NCBI GenBank assembly: GCA_030272585.1
Contig: BSYQ01000015.1
Coordinates: 620,001 to 684,000 of the forward strand
Length of the DNA stretch: 64,000 nt
Direction: 5' to 3'
DNA from: Bryopsis sp. KO-2023
Taxonomy: Eukaryota; Chlorophyta; Ulvophyceae; Bryopsidales; Bryopsidaceae
Below the pieces are notes generated by a model. That model saw only the letters and a list, made by a program, of their open reading frames with translations. It searched no databases and was not told where the DNA came from. Both the position numbers and the translations under genes were made by a program. Shown in pieces: positions 9,881 through 21,600 of this stretch (the stretch's first letter is position 1; each line of letters starts with the position of its first letter).

Positions 9881-12802
9881 TTAAAAAAAATTCCCCTCGA
9901 CCCACTCCACATCCCCGAGAGCAAAGTACTTGTGGGGGTGGGCAGTTGGGCCGACCTCACCCAGATCGAGCATCGGGATTTCCTCGTGCAGCAGCGGGCT
10001 GGGCATGGCCCGGGCCTTCAAAGCCTCCCAGTCGAACCCATCGAAGAACTCGTGTTCAGCGATTTCGCGAGGCGAAGGGCGAACAGAGGGGTCCTTCTGC
10101 TCAACACACACACAGAAAAACACAGCAGAATTAGTCACACATATCCTGGAATCTGCCCAAGCACAAAAACACACTTGATGCTGCACCTTCCAAGAAGTTT
10201 TTTTTCAACATTTACCTTGAAGATGGAGTTCAGGAGCTCCATGACCACAGGCGTGATCGTCTCTGGCCTCCTGTCCCAGTTGGCCAGACGGATTCGGCCC
10301 TTCAGGATCTTGCCAGCGCTGTTGGAGAAGGGGGTCCGGCCGTGGGTGATGCACTTGTAGAGCAACACCCCCCACGACCAGATATCCCCAGGGGCCTCGA
10401 ACTCCGGAGTGTGCTTCTTTGGGTCCAGGACTGCCTCAGTTGGCTGCAGGACGAAAAGAAAGCACACACACACATGGAGGGTCAAAGTCTGCTGGGTGGG
10501 TGAATGAGTCAACCCTATTTTTCACGCAAGGAAACCAATGGGGTATCCTCCCTCCCATTTGCTCAGCAAACATGGCCATACATACACGAAGAAAAGAAAG
10601 GCAAAGGATCCATATATAACATATCTTATCTAAAACCATACCCAGCAAAAGAAAAAGAAAATGTAGTCAGTGCACCCAGGGCAACTTTTCCCCAATTCAT
10701 TCTGCAGTGTTTCAAATAGTTTTCCAGGATGCATACATATACAACACAGAAACAAGCCTCACCAGGTACTCCAGAGTTCCGGCCCCTGGGGTGTAGTCTG
10801 CCCCCTGCTCCGCTGAAAGGCCGAAGTCCCCCAGCATCAGGTATCCAGAGGCATCCAGGAAGACGTTCTCCAATTTGACGTCCCTGTGGGTGATGCCCAC
10901 CTGATGGAGGTGCTCCAGAGCAATCAAAACCTGGGCACAGATGAACCTACAAAGCATCCCCAACCACATCAAACTGGTGTTTATTATCGCATAAATGGGA
11001 AAGCCATTCTCCACCGACTGAATTCACCCATTGAAAGCATTCCTTCTTTTTTGTTTTACTTGTTGACATACTGACAGATTGATTTTGCATGCATTCAACA
11101 AAAGAAAGGTAGAACCTCTGTCTAGCGAGGCATTTCTGTCAAATGACTCCTCAATCCTAATGGCAAGAAGCTTCCAACAACCCACACACATCCCAAGATT
11201 TGAGAAGCATTGAACAAAAACTCATGTGTGAAGTCCCCCAGGAACTCTTGTGGTTCGCAAGGCGACTTCACAAGAAGCCATGCATACTACAGCGATGGGA
11301 CCAATTCTCATCAAGCATTCAAATTCCCTGCAGTTCCATTTCAAGCAAGCTCAAGAAGGTCAAAAACCACACACACACACACACACCTGGTCATGTTGAA
11401 GTTGAGCTCTTGGACAATGTTCTCCAGGCTTCTTCCCTCAGCAAAAGGGGTCACGAGGTACAGGTTCAGCTGGTCCCGAAATCCTCCCAGAGTTGGGCAC
11501 AGGAAGGCCTGCCTGCTGGCCCAGAATCGGCCCACCCAGAGTTCCCTCTCCACAGCCACTCGCCCGTAGTCATCCAGTTTGTCGAGCGTGATTCTCTTGA
11601 GGGCATAGTGGTCTTGAGTGAAGGGGTCCGTCACGGCCATGATCCTGCCGAAAGCCCCACAGCCTATGGCATAGCGCTGGACTAAGGCCTTGAACCAGGA
11701 CTGTGGAAAAAAAAGAGAGAAAAACACACGAAATTCAGAAATCAGGTCCCAAGAATTTCAAATAGGAAGGATATGCACCTGAAGAGTGCATGGAAAATGT
11801 GCTCCAGCTCAGTTTTTCAACTGAAACCTAAAAAGATGAGCATATATGGTGGGCTGACTGTTCCACTTGTCCTACATCACGTCGTCTGATGGTCATAAGT
11901 TGAGCAGGGCTAGCAGTAGTCTTTGGAAGCCCTTTCGGGAAAAAAGGGTCAGGGACTGCCGGTCCCAACAAGCATATCTTCGTCACACGTCACGGGTGTG
12001 ACGGACACACATTCGTTCTAGAGAAGCCATGTCTGTCTTCTCCGGAGAGGGCGCTGCGGTCTCAGATGGTCGCAGCGTCCGGAGAATGCCCGTTCCGAAA
12101 CCGAGCGTAACCGAAAGGGAAATTCAACCAACAGGTCTTGACCGACGTCCCCAACCTACTCTTCGTGACGACCGAGCATTTCTATTTTCGTCACAAAAAC
12201 CGCGCCCAGCCAGAACAAGGCGCCCGACCAGAAAACTCCAAGGATGGGCTCATGGGATGTTACAGGACACAAACGACTCAACTGACGCTGCGAGACCCAA
12301 AGTCGCTTTGAGCTGTCGCGGACATCGACGGGTGTCTGGGCGCCCATAATTGGCATATGCGCTCCAAAGTGGGTAGACCGTGCGAGGACTACGAAACCAA
12401 ATCAAAGAGGGACTCGACATTCCCACCAACGGAAAACCAACCCAGACGATTACACCCACGGTTTCTGTCCAAACCGTTTTTCAGTCGACGAAAGTAGCAC
12501 CAAGCAGAGACTTTCTTGCAGCGGGATGTTTTACTCACCACTCTAGAGTCTCCTTCCACGATGTCGTGCGCGCCGTGGACGGCCACCAAACCCTCCGACT
12601 TGGGGCTCTCTGCTGGAGCCTCATCCTTTTCCACCTCGGGCTCCATCCCCACATCGTCCGGACTCTCCCCCACATCCTCCTCGTGCCACCAGTATTTGTA
12701 CGCTGCCTTCGCCGCGAGGTATACCCCCGCGGCTACGGCAGCGAATCCCAGCACCAGCTTTCCCCTCTCGTGCATCATCGTCGCCCGAGCACCACGCTGC
12801 AA
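9881..12802 (-). CDS. AGC-like Ser/Thr protein kinase with N-terminal membrane anchor
   Basis: Five exons join in frame: 12802-12539, 11700-11387, 10946-10763, 10443-10216, 10096-9881, giving about 401 aa. Residues 1-88 carry one hydrophobic helix (KLVLGFAAVAAGVYLAAKAA) followed by an acidic Glu/Pro stretch, so the kinase probably sits on a membrane with its catalytic domain in the cytosol. The kinase domain has a Gly loop (GCGAFG, about 101-106), the VAIK-type Lys in YALKR (about 123), HRDVKLEN (about 213-220) and a DFG (about 233). The APE position reads PTE. The HEFFDGFDWEAL segment near the C-terminus is typical of AGC kinases (PKA, S6K kind). A start at 12778 (MMHE) is also possible. The intron at 11701-12538 is long for this window. 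Substrate unknown. Confidence 0.85.
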
Positions 12803-14278
12803 CGCCCAATCAGTCTACCCACCAAGAAACGGTCGACTGCTTTTCGCTTCCGAACCGAAAACAAAAATGAGTCCCCAGCGAGTTTTTATCCCAAAAAGCA
12901 AGCTATGCGAACTTCACTCTGGGCTCGTTGGAGCGCTGAACAACAGCTGAGTGGTGGGTGCAACCAGCCTCCCAGCGATTTTGAGTTGTCGGGGGATGCC
13001 GGGTCAAATGTTGGCGGAGGTACGGAAAGTCGCAGCTTCCTCCGGTACTTTTCGTCTGACTTGGGGATGCTTCTGGCGGCGCCGTCACCAGCAGATTTCT
13101 GGCAGGGACGTCACTTTTTTTTCCCGTACTTCTTCCCAGTGGGTCGTGCAGGAGACCTTGGCTTTTCCTGTGCAGAGGGCGCTGTGTTCCAAATTCCCCC
13201 AGAAGCACTCCTTTCTCTCCTTTTTGGTTTCCTGACGCGCGCGTTTTGCACTGGCGTGACAGGTGATGTCGGTTTTTCCTTCTCTCTTCCCCCTTTTTCT
13301 GTTCTGTTTATTTGGGGGGTCAAAACACCTAACCGTTCTTTTTGGGGAGCTGTGAAATACAGAAACTTTGGTGGAATACTCCAACCATGCATGGTTTGAT
13401 TGGGTTTCAATTCTTAGAGAAATTAAAAAAATTGAAGAGGGGGGTGGGGGGAATTATTGCCCAACACATTTCCTCACCCCAAGAGTTAGCACGGAAGACA
13501 TTAACTCTTTTTTTTATGTTTTCCGTGCTTTCTTGTTAATCACCCCCATTTCCCCAAAAGGAACATGACACCAATCCTTAGCAATACACCAACATTTTGT
13601 TACAATAGAAATCGTACGCACATGTTGGGAAATATCCACAATCACAAGACTGTGCAGACAGGGAAAAACATAGTGGTCCTCCCTGTACTTTTAAAAAACA
13701 GTTCAGCAACGATCAAAACATGACGAAGCCAAAAAAGACATGCCCTCCCTGAATAAAAAACTTTTTACAGCAAGCTCGCCTTGCTCCCCCAGAAACCAAG
13801 TCTCAAAAGAATTAGTCGGCTGCTAGTCACCCTATCCACAAAATTTGATACATGCTTTTCGGTGCTGGCAAAACCCTATTGGTGAATTATTTGCCAGCTG
13901 TTGCAATATCATATCAACATGAATTTTATATTTTGAGCCCACCAAGCAAAGCAAACCCAAATAACCCTCTGCAACAATGGAGATTCGAGTAATTCTCAAA
14001 ACTCACACGAAAAAGAAAAGAAATCTCTAAGGCCCAACCAGGCCATCAGCAGCTTGGTTTCCCATGAAAATTCCCCCCGAAAAAATTGAATCTTGATTTG
14101 GTTCAAGATATCCTTCAGAATAAGCTTCCGAAAGCATCCAAAAGCCTACACTAAGAAAAAGCAACAGAGCCCTTATGCAGGGCTGGAAAGAAACCCTTGA
14201 GGTATCACAAGAAAGTCTTGAAAAGAAAGGTTTAAAAACAGACATTTTTCTTGGTATTTAAAATCAAAAACACAGTTT
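12803..14278. other. Intergenic region between kinase start and expansin-gene end
   Basis: Holds the promoter side of the kinase gene and the 3' side of the expansin-like gene. Several open frames of about 100 codons exist on both strands at 12900-13400, but they overlap each other and match no family I know. 13400-14278 looks like AT-rich spacer. Confidence 0.5.
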
Positions 14279-16610
14279 TCAACCCATGCGAGGCACGTCG
14301 AACTCTGGAATCGCCGATTCAGTAGAATGACCCCCGCCAAGTTTATTGCCCCTAGTGGAAGCACTGTCAGAGCTCGAAGTTCGGGACACCCTCTGACTGA
14401 CAACACTCTTCAACTCCCCAGCCTTTCCAATCCTGGTAGATGCAGCAGCAGCAACAGAAACCTGAGCCGAACCCCCTTCCAGCTGTTGACCTTCTGAGAA
14501 AGAGACATGACTTCGTGGCGAACCTCCCGCAGCCGCCACACCACCGATCGACACAAAGCTGGCTGATCCATGGGTAGCTGAATCCGGTTTAGCTGGCTGC
14601 GTAGGGCTGGGTGGTTTTTCCACACCTCCAATTGAAACAAAGCCAGTGGATTCACGGGTACCTGAACCTGACTTTGCTGAATGTGGAGCGCTGGAGTCCC
14701 ACCCGCTCCAATGCACATGTGTGGAAGTCGTATCGTGACTGGATGTTCGGGAGACCCGTTGCCCAGCCTCAGTGTCTGACATAGGGGCCAGAGCAGGTGC
14801 TGCAGGTTCCCCTGCCACAATGGCTTTCACCTTGGCTTTCACTTGGGACAGCCTTGTCTTCTTTTTGCTGGCAGAAGGGGTTGGAGTTGGAACTCTCTTG
14901 ACAATATCAGTCCCCTTCGTTCTCTCCCCTGCATTCACCTTGACGACGGACACTCCACTCGATCCACCCACCGTCACTACAGCAGCCCCCGTTGAAGATT
15001 TAGAGGTCACACTGCCAGCACCAGCACTTGTTTTGCTTACTACGGCACCACCTGCTGAAGATGTAGAGGTCACACTTCCACTGGTTATACTTTTCGTAAC
15101 GGAATCCGAGTCCTCTGGATGATCGATCACCACAGAGGTGGTGTGCTTGGTCATAGTGGAGTCAGACGTAGAGACCCTGGAGACTCTGGAAGTTGAAGAA
15201 AAGGACGAAAGCACGCTGTTGGGTGTAATTTCCACTTGGATATTTTCAGGTTCATCAGGCAGGTGAGCATCGTATGAAGGGCAAGGCACTGGTCTATATT
15301 TCAACCCAATCACTCCCTCACTCTTTGGGGCCAACTGTTAAAAAAAGAAAGAAAGAAATCGCACAGTTAGAAGGAAATGAAAGCATTGGTGCCGTCAAAA
15401 CAGAATAAAATCAGCACAGCGATGTACCTTTTCAAAGGCGAAGCTTGAAATGTCGAAATGATCCATGTCACCACAACACCTGTACATACACATAAAATTG
15501 TGAAAAATGTTTAGTCACCATAAACAAAAAATCATACAAACATTCAAACTTTCGATGAAAGAAAATTAACTATGGCAAATTTGCCATGGACCAAAACATC
15601 TGGACTTACAGGGGTTGAGCAGAGCTATCCAAAATGCCCCTAGCATCCCGATTGAAACAAAATCCAGGGAATGATGTGTAAGGGGCCTTTTGGGGGGGTT
15701 ATTTGACACGTCTGAGTTGAACAAAAAAATCCCCCCCCAAAGGCCCCTTACACATCATTCCTATATATATATATATGATACGTCTGATTTGAACAAAGCT
15801 GCCAGGGATGACAAATCCTTGATGTAAGACTGCAAAAACCCACCATCTCTTGTTGGAGTAGGGGTTCTTCGGATAGTTGCAGGGGCATGAATCCACGACC
15901 GTCACGATGACAGTCCCTTGTGAATCGTGGCAGGCATTCGATTTGTCCAGCTTCTCGCCATAATTGTCAGAAAATTCCATACCCTCGCAAGCAAGCTCAA
16001 AACATTTCCTGTGTCAAACGAAAATCCCATTAAAAAAAAGTATGCATCATTTTTCACACTCACATCAACCACTCCCAGCAACAAATTTTTCCAAAATCAT
16101 GTCCTGAGGCAATGCAACCACTTTCTTTCCAAGGAAAAAAAAAAAAAAGAGTACAAGGGCAAAATTTCCACACAAGCGAAAATCTGTGGGGCGATGCCAG
16201 CATTCCAAACCTTACCCACAAGAGCCTTGAAAGTCTGGGTGGCAGTCGGACATCGCGGCGATGTCCTGAGAACACAAACACATCGATCGAATCTCTATTT
16301 CGCACACAACTGAAAGCAGCTTCAGCGCCGCCACGACAACTGGCATCCATCCCAAGTGGTCGTCCTCGCACAACAAAAAACTCACCCAGCCAGTGCCAAC
16401 CTCTCGGTCCAGAGGGCCAAATTGGCAGCTTCCCTCATGAATGCTGAATCCATCGGTGATTCCATGGGCGTCTTCTCCATAGAGCGTCGCGCGACCAATC
16501 CTCCAGCCAGAAGAGTCAGCGCCGCCACTGGCCCTCGCATCAATCGGCGCGATCGACCAAAGCCCCAACACGAACAGAGCAAAAAGTTCCATATTCATGG
16601 AGATAGGCAT
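14279..16610 (-). CDS. Expansin-domain secreted protein with long Ser/Thr-rich tail
   Basis: Five exons: 16610-16386, 16265-16216, 16008-15844, 15479-15428, 15334-14279; about 515 aa. Residues 1-26 form a signal peptide (MELFALFVLGLWSIAPIDARA). Then comes a double-psi beta-barrel expansin domain to about residue 185: GRATLYGED, GSCQFGPL, TVVDSCPCNYP, the HFDIS motif near residue 157-161, and YRPVPC at its end. Expansins loosen walls without clear hydrolysis. In place of the usual CBM63 domain the last roughly 310 residues are rich in Ser, Thr, Val and Gly, with repeated phrases (QRVSRTSS; SFVSIGGV or GFVSIGGV). There is no C-terminal membrane segment. The tail may be O-glycosylated and wall-bound; that is inference. 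The link of tail to domain rests on frame continuity through exon 5, whose first residues complete the expansin fold. Confidence 0.88.
15668..15761. repeat. 31-bp inverted repeat (hairpin) in the expansin-gene intron
   Basis: 15668-15698 pairs with 15731-15761 with one mismatch, loop 32 bases (words GATGTGTAAGGGGCC and its complement). Next to it an (AT)n run at 15764-15775 and a near copy of TACGTCTGATTTGAACAAA (15706 and 15778 areas) suggest a small foldback repeat. It lies in the intron between exons 3 and 4. Confidence 0.85.
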
Positions 16611-17710
16611 GTTGCACAGCCCAACTCAGCACCGACCAGATATGGTCGCTTCCAGAGGTTGAGCGAAAAAAAGCGGTTGTAAGGTGATTTCCGAGTTGAA
16701 TTTTCTTTGGCACAGGTGGTGTGGGGGTTAATTTGAATGGGTTGGTGGGATTCGCGATAAGGACTGGCGTTCTATTGTGAGGTGGAGAATTGGAGAGGGT
16801 GTGAACTGTGGGAAATTCGAAAGCGATCAACCTGACTTGAGAAAAAGCCGTCAAATTGAGTCGTGGCCAGTCGCTTCGATTTCTCGTAGGAAGCCTAGGT
16901 TGTTGAGGTTTTAATGCCCACTGATTTGACAGGAGCTGGACCAGAATTAGACGCAAAATTCTTGTGCATTTTTCCTTTCGGAGAAAAAACTCTGCAGACT
17001 TTTTTTTTCAGAGGTTTTTTATGGGGCGGCTGTATGTCTGTTTTGATTTCAGTTCGCTGAGAAACTGGAGCTAGCTGGAAACGGGGATTGCAGGCAAAAG
17101 AAAGGGATGTTCTTGAATACAATATGTGAACAGAAAGCTGAACCCTTTGGAATGCCATGCCCTTGTTGCACAGCATTGCTTGTTCTTTGCAATGAGACTC
17201 GAGTCTCTGTCATTGAAGAAAAGAATCTTTCTCTGCCTGTCTTCGAAGGCATGTTGCCTTCCAGAGTACAAACACCAGCAGGTCACAATTAATAGTGTTG
17301 AAAAATGTTGTGTGTTGATATATCAAATATTAAAAATATGTAGAATATCAAGTATAGAAATTTGATACCAAACCATAACATAATCATTATTCCCATCATT
17401 ATGACTGAATTGGTGGATATCGGGTAGCGCCACACTTCGTTGAGTTTTGGTCTCACCTGAATATTTGATTCTCTCAAAAAGAAAAGGGTTCACAAATATG
17501 AACTCTTTAATATTTAGTGTGCATTCATTTCTCCTTTTCAAAGGGTTTTTTGGGGAGATTAATTCACCCGTGCACATTCTTTTGTTTCATGCACAGGAAG
17601 CTGAGCAACCACTTTCCAATTGGGGTAAATTGCACCGGACGAGCATTGTTTTTACGACCTTTTCCTAGTTCCGCTAAGTCATATTTACAAGAGCGTTGAG
17701 CTGTGAGAAT
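16611..17710. other. Intergenic region upstream of the expansin-like gene
   Basis: No gene recognised. Short frames on both strands overlap and lack family features. This stretch should hold the promoter of the minus-strand expansin-like gene and ends at the left border of the DIRS/Ngaro-type element. Confidence 0.5.
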
Positions 17711-17867
17711 GGGACGTTACATTAAGTAGAGGAGATTAAATAACGAGTGAGTCTCGGCTCCAGGGTGGGAAAAGACTAGTTCCAAGATGTGATAGGCTGG
17801 CAGTGTGCTTTTGAGCAGCAGTTAGTATTTATTCACAGTTGGGAGCTGTAGTTTCATCTCGTTTTCT
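17711..17867 (+). repeat. A1 repeat of the DIRS/Ngaro-type element
   Basis: 157 bases from GGGACGTTAC to CGTTTTCT, found again at 21830-22459 once the nested 465-base MITE and its duplicated 8 bases are set aside. Confidence 0.95.
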
Positions 17868-17890
17868 TTTTTGAAAACGTATACACTTGC

Positions 17891-18634
17891 GTGTTTAAAC
17901 TCTCGAGACTTGAGTGTCTCGTTTCTACGACTCCCGTTATTGCGGTGTTCTGTCGTATGCAGCACAACGTTCCCCAGAATTGGAGGCCGGCTTTTTTGGA
18001 GACTGCGAGCTCTTACGGCTTTTCGTTGCCTGAGCACGTTACGTCGTTCGCTGTGGAGCCCAACGGTGTGCCTCACTTGCGCACTAATCCAGTGGATCGC
18101 CCTGCAGGAGCTGTGCAATTTGGGCATTGGTTCGATATTGGGTCTACAGCAAGGGGCGGTCGGTTGTTAACGCAATTGGGAGATAGGTCGTCGTTTGCCC
18201 ACGAGGCATCAAATTGGGCCCCTGTTGTGAGTTACTTATTCGATCTCACTGGGTTTATTGCGGCCTTTCTCGCCCATCACGAAGTGGCGGACGAGTTGCG
18301 TGGCGCCTTGGTAGGCTGGTTCGTGGCATTGTCGCGTACAACTGATTTGGCGGCCTCCCAATTTTTGGTACTAAAAACTCGAGGGGAATTCGACCAGAAC
18401 GGTCAACCTGCTGCAAGCGGTTTGCAAACCGCGATTCATTTGTGGGGTTCTACCCAGGAATTGTTGCCTCCTGTGGTTCGTACGTTTTATGAAGGGTTGC
18501 GCTCCAGGACCGAAAAAGAGAGTATCCGAAAGGCAGCCCAAGACGGACAGAAGCAGGGAGGACGAAGAAAGTCCCGTGGCGGAAAGAAGGGACGTGATCC
18601 AGCAAAACCACCCCCTGCAACCGACGAAGCCTAA
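17891..18634 (+). CDS. Gag-like first frame of the DIRS/Ngaro-type element
   Basis: About 247 aa with no match that I recognise. The C-terminal 40 residues are very basic and rich in Lys, Arg and Gly (GGRRKSRGGKKGRDP), as in nucleic-acid-binding Gag ends. The first frame of DIRS-order elements is usually gag-like and poorly conserved. A second Met at 17957 could be the start. Confidence 0.6.
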   Translation: MFKLSRLECLVSTTPVIAVFCRMQHNVPQNWRPAFLETASSYGFSLPEHVTSFAVEPNGVPHLRTNPVDRPAGAVQFGHWFDIGSTARGGRLLTQLGDRSSFAHEASNWAPVVSYLFDLTGFIAAFLAHHEVADELRGALVGWFVALSRTTDLAASQFLVLKTRGEFDQNGQPAASGLQTAIHLWGSTQELLPPVVRTFYEGLRSRTEKESIRKAAQDGQKQGGRRKSRGGKKGRDPAKPPPATDEA

Positions 18635-21600
18635 CGCAGTGTCGGATGGCGCAGTGGGCTTGGGCACAGCGCGAGGAAGCACGGCTGAGGACGAAATTTG
18701 GTATTCAGAAGCCTCCTCATTATGTTCGAGTCCGCCGTCAGCTGGCTCAGTGGAAGGAGATCGGAGCAGACAAAAATGTGCTAAAGTGGATAGCGCAGGG
18801 GGTGAGGATCGAATGGAAAAAGCCGTTGGAGCCCTTCGATTTGGGTTCCACGATATTGAAAACTCAGGAGGAGCGCGTAGCATGGAAGGAGCTATTACCG
18901 AAGTACCTAGAGACGGGCGGCTTGAGGCCAGCGCGTTGCGCCCGCTTCATTTCTCGCGGGTTTTTGATTCCGAAGTACCGCGAGGGGAGGATTACTTCGT
19001 TTCGTCTCGTGATCGATCTCCGCCATGTGAACGAACATACGGTCAAGCGGTCGATGAGATACGAACGACTCAAGGAAGCGGTTCCCTGGATCCGGGACAG
19101 TTCGGGTTTAATAGCCTTCGATATCGCCGAGGCGTTCCACCACGTTTCGATTCACAAGGAGGACCGTCGTCATTTTTGCATTCGAGTGGAGGACAAGGTT
19201 TACGAAGTTCCCTCCCTCCCGTTCGGATGGACATCCAGTCCAAGGATTTTCAGTCGGTTTACCAAGCCGATTGCTCGCTTTCTGAGAAATCCCCACAGTG
19301 TGCCTTGCCCTTCAACCCCAGCGTTAGCAAGGTATTGGCACCAGGGGAGTTCGGGAAGTTTTCTGTTTTATCTGGACGACATCCTAGGAGGACATCCGAA
19401 TGCTTCGAAGGAATGGGGTTCTCAGGTGAGGGACGTGGTGGAAGCTTTGGGGATCACCATACGCGAAGAGAAGAGTTGTTTTGCGCCGCAGCGTCAGGTG
19501 ATGCACCTCGGTCTGCAATTGGATTTGGACAGGGGGTTAATTTTGGTGCCTTCGCACGTCGAAACCCAGTTATTCGAGAAAGCGGGGAAACTTCTCAAGG
19601 TGATTCGCGACAACAAGGGTTCGGCGCCAGCGCGCTTAGTGGCGAGTTTTGTCGGGAAAGCTTGCTCAGTTCTAGCCGCGATTCCCACGGCGCGCTTTTT
19701 CCTAGGGGAACTTTTTCTCAGTTTGAAAGGAAAAAGGAAATGGACCAGTTGGGTGCGAATCCCTTTGAAAGCCATCAAACAAATTGTTTGGTGGCAGCAA
19801 ATCCCGCAACATTGGCACGGTCGGGCCATGGAGTGGGTTCCATCGATACGCATGGAGTCGGACGCGTCAGAGGTGGGCTGGGGGGTGGCTTTGGGGTCGC
19901 CCAGCACCCTTTCCAAGACACGCCCTTCCAAGGAACCAAACTATCTGATCGCCAAGGGATTGTGGACTCTCGAAGATCGTCCACGTTCCATCAACTTCAA
20001 GGAACTCAAGGCGATTTTGTTGGGACTACTGGCCTTCAAGGAAGTGGTAAAGGACCAACGCTTGGAGATTGTGACGGACTCCCAAGTTTGTTACCACATA
20101 CTTCGAGGCGTGTATACCAATATTCCGAGGCTGAGAGCGGTTCTGGGGCAGATTTTGGAGGTGTGCGAAGCCAAGCATATCGAGTGGAAGATGAAGTGGT
20201 GGGGAACTTTGGAGAATTACAGAGCCGATCAGTTATCAAGGATGGTCGAGGCAGGGGATATCGCTCTCAATCCGGCAATTTTTCGATGGCTGTGCCAGGA
20301 GTGCCGATTTCGTCCAACTGTGGACAGATTCGCGGCTCTGCACAATTCACAGTTACCCCGATTCAATGCAATTTCGGCCGACCCTCAAGCGGAGAATATC
20401 GACGCGCTGAGGCAAACCCATCAAGCTTGGAGTTTGGAGAAAAATTATTGCTTCCCTCCCTTCGGCCTGGTCCCTCAATTAGTCCAACTGATCAAGGAGG
20501 TGAAACCGATCGAGGCATTACTGGTGGTTCCGCGTTGGGAAGCGAAACATTGGTACAGGGATCTGTGCATGATGGCAACGAAGCGCCTTCTCCTCCCGAT
20601 GGATTCGTCGACGTTTCTGAAAGGGACGCAGCCGTTTATACCAAGGTGGCCGATGGAGTGTTTTTTGATAAAGCACTAATTGCTAAATTGCATGCAGAGT
20701 TGGGTAAGCCACCTGCAAATTTACAGTGGGACACCCTTTTGAGTGTTGGAAGCGCGGTTGCGACGCGTTTTAAAGAGTTCTCAGCAGAGGAGCGAATGGA
20801 GCTGCTCGAGCAGTTGTGGTCCAGCAATGCTATTATGGGTCGCAAGACAATTTGGTCCAAATTCGGAAAATTTTGGAAATTTGCAGTGGAGCGGCAACAG
20901 AGCCCCATTCCGGCTTCAAGGGAGTTAGTGTATCAGTACCTTCTCCACCTGCGCAGGACTTCAGAAATATCGGCAGTTTCAGCACCGCAATATCTGGCTG
21001 CGATTACTACCGCTCACGCGTGGTTTGGGGAGACACATTATGCTGCCAAGGATGAGTTGACGTCAAGGGTTATATCCAGTTGGGAACTGCAGAGCGCGAA
21101 GTCTGACCCACCAACGCCGGAGCATACACCGTTTCCTTCTCAAGCGGTGGGTTGGCTCCATGAATCAGTGGGGGGTTGGGATTTACGCGCAATGCGTGAC
21201 GGACTGGCGGCTGTTATCGCGTTCATATTTTTTTCGCGAGCAGATACCTACGCCAACATCCAGGTTGGCGATTTATCATGGTCGGTGGAGGAAGTCAGTG
21301 TGTCGTTTGTGGAGTATCGCGCCAAAGGCAAGAACCGTCAAGAGCTTCGACGCCAGCGAAAATTTTTTTCGAAAGGATTACCCCAGCTTCCCAGTCTCTT
21401 ACAGGAATTTAATCGATTATGCTGTGAGGCTTTTCAAGAGGTATCGATGCAAAGGAGCAATTATTTTTGGCAGTTGCCTTCCGAAAGTGTGCCTTCTCCG
21501 AGCAGTATGCGCTTAGCGCTGTTGCGTTTGTTACCAGCATTGCGTTCCGCTGGGGTTTTACAATCAGGGGATTTTTTGGGCACACATACGTTTCGTAGGG

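Noticed and set aside
9731-10360. Plus-strand open frame of 209 codons
   Set aside because: Antisense shadow of kinase exons 4 and 5.
11860-11945. Weak likeness to 5S rRNA (AAGTTGAGCAGGGCTAGCAGTAGTC)
   Set aside because: Only about 40 bases resemble the 5S internal control region, with gaps and no closing stems; it sits in a kinase intron. Not enough to call a 5S gene or 5S-derived SINE.
12380-13399. Plus-strand open frame of 339 codons
   Set aside because: Half of it is antisense to the first kinase exon and the rest has no family feature.
14772-15122. Plus-strand frame of 116 codons over the expansin tail
   Set aside because: Shadow of the Ser/Thr-rich exon on the other strand.
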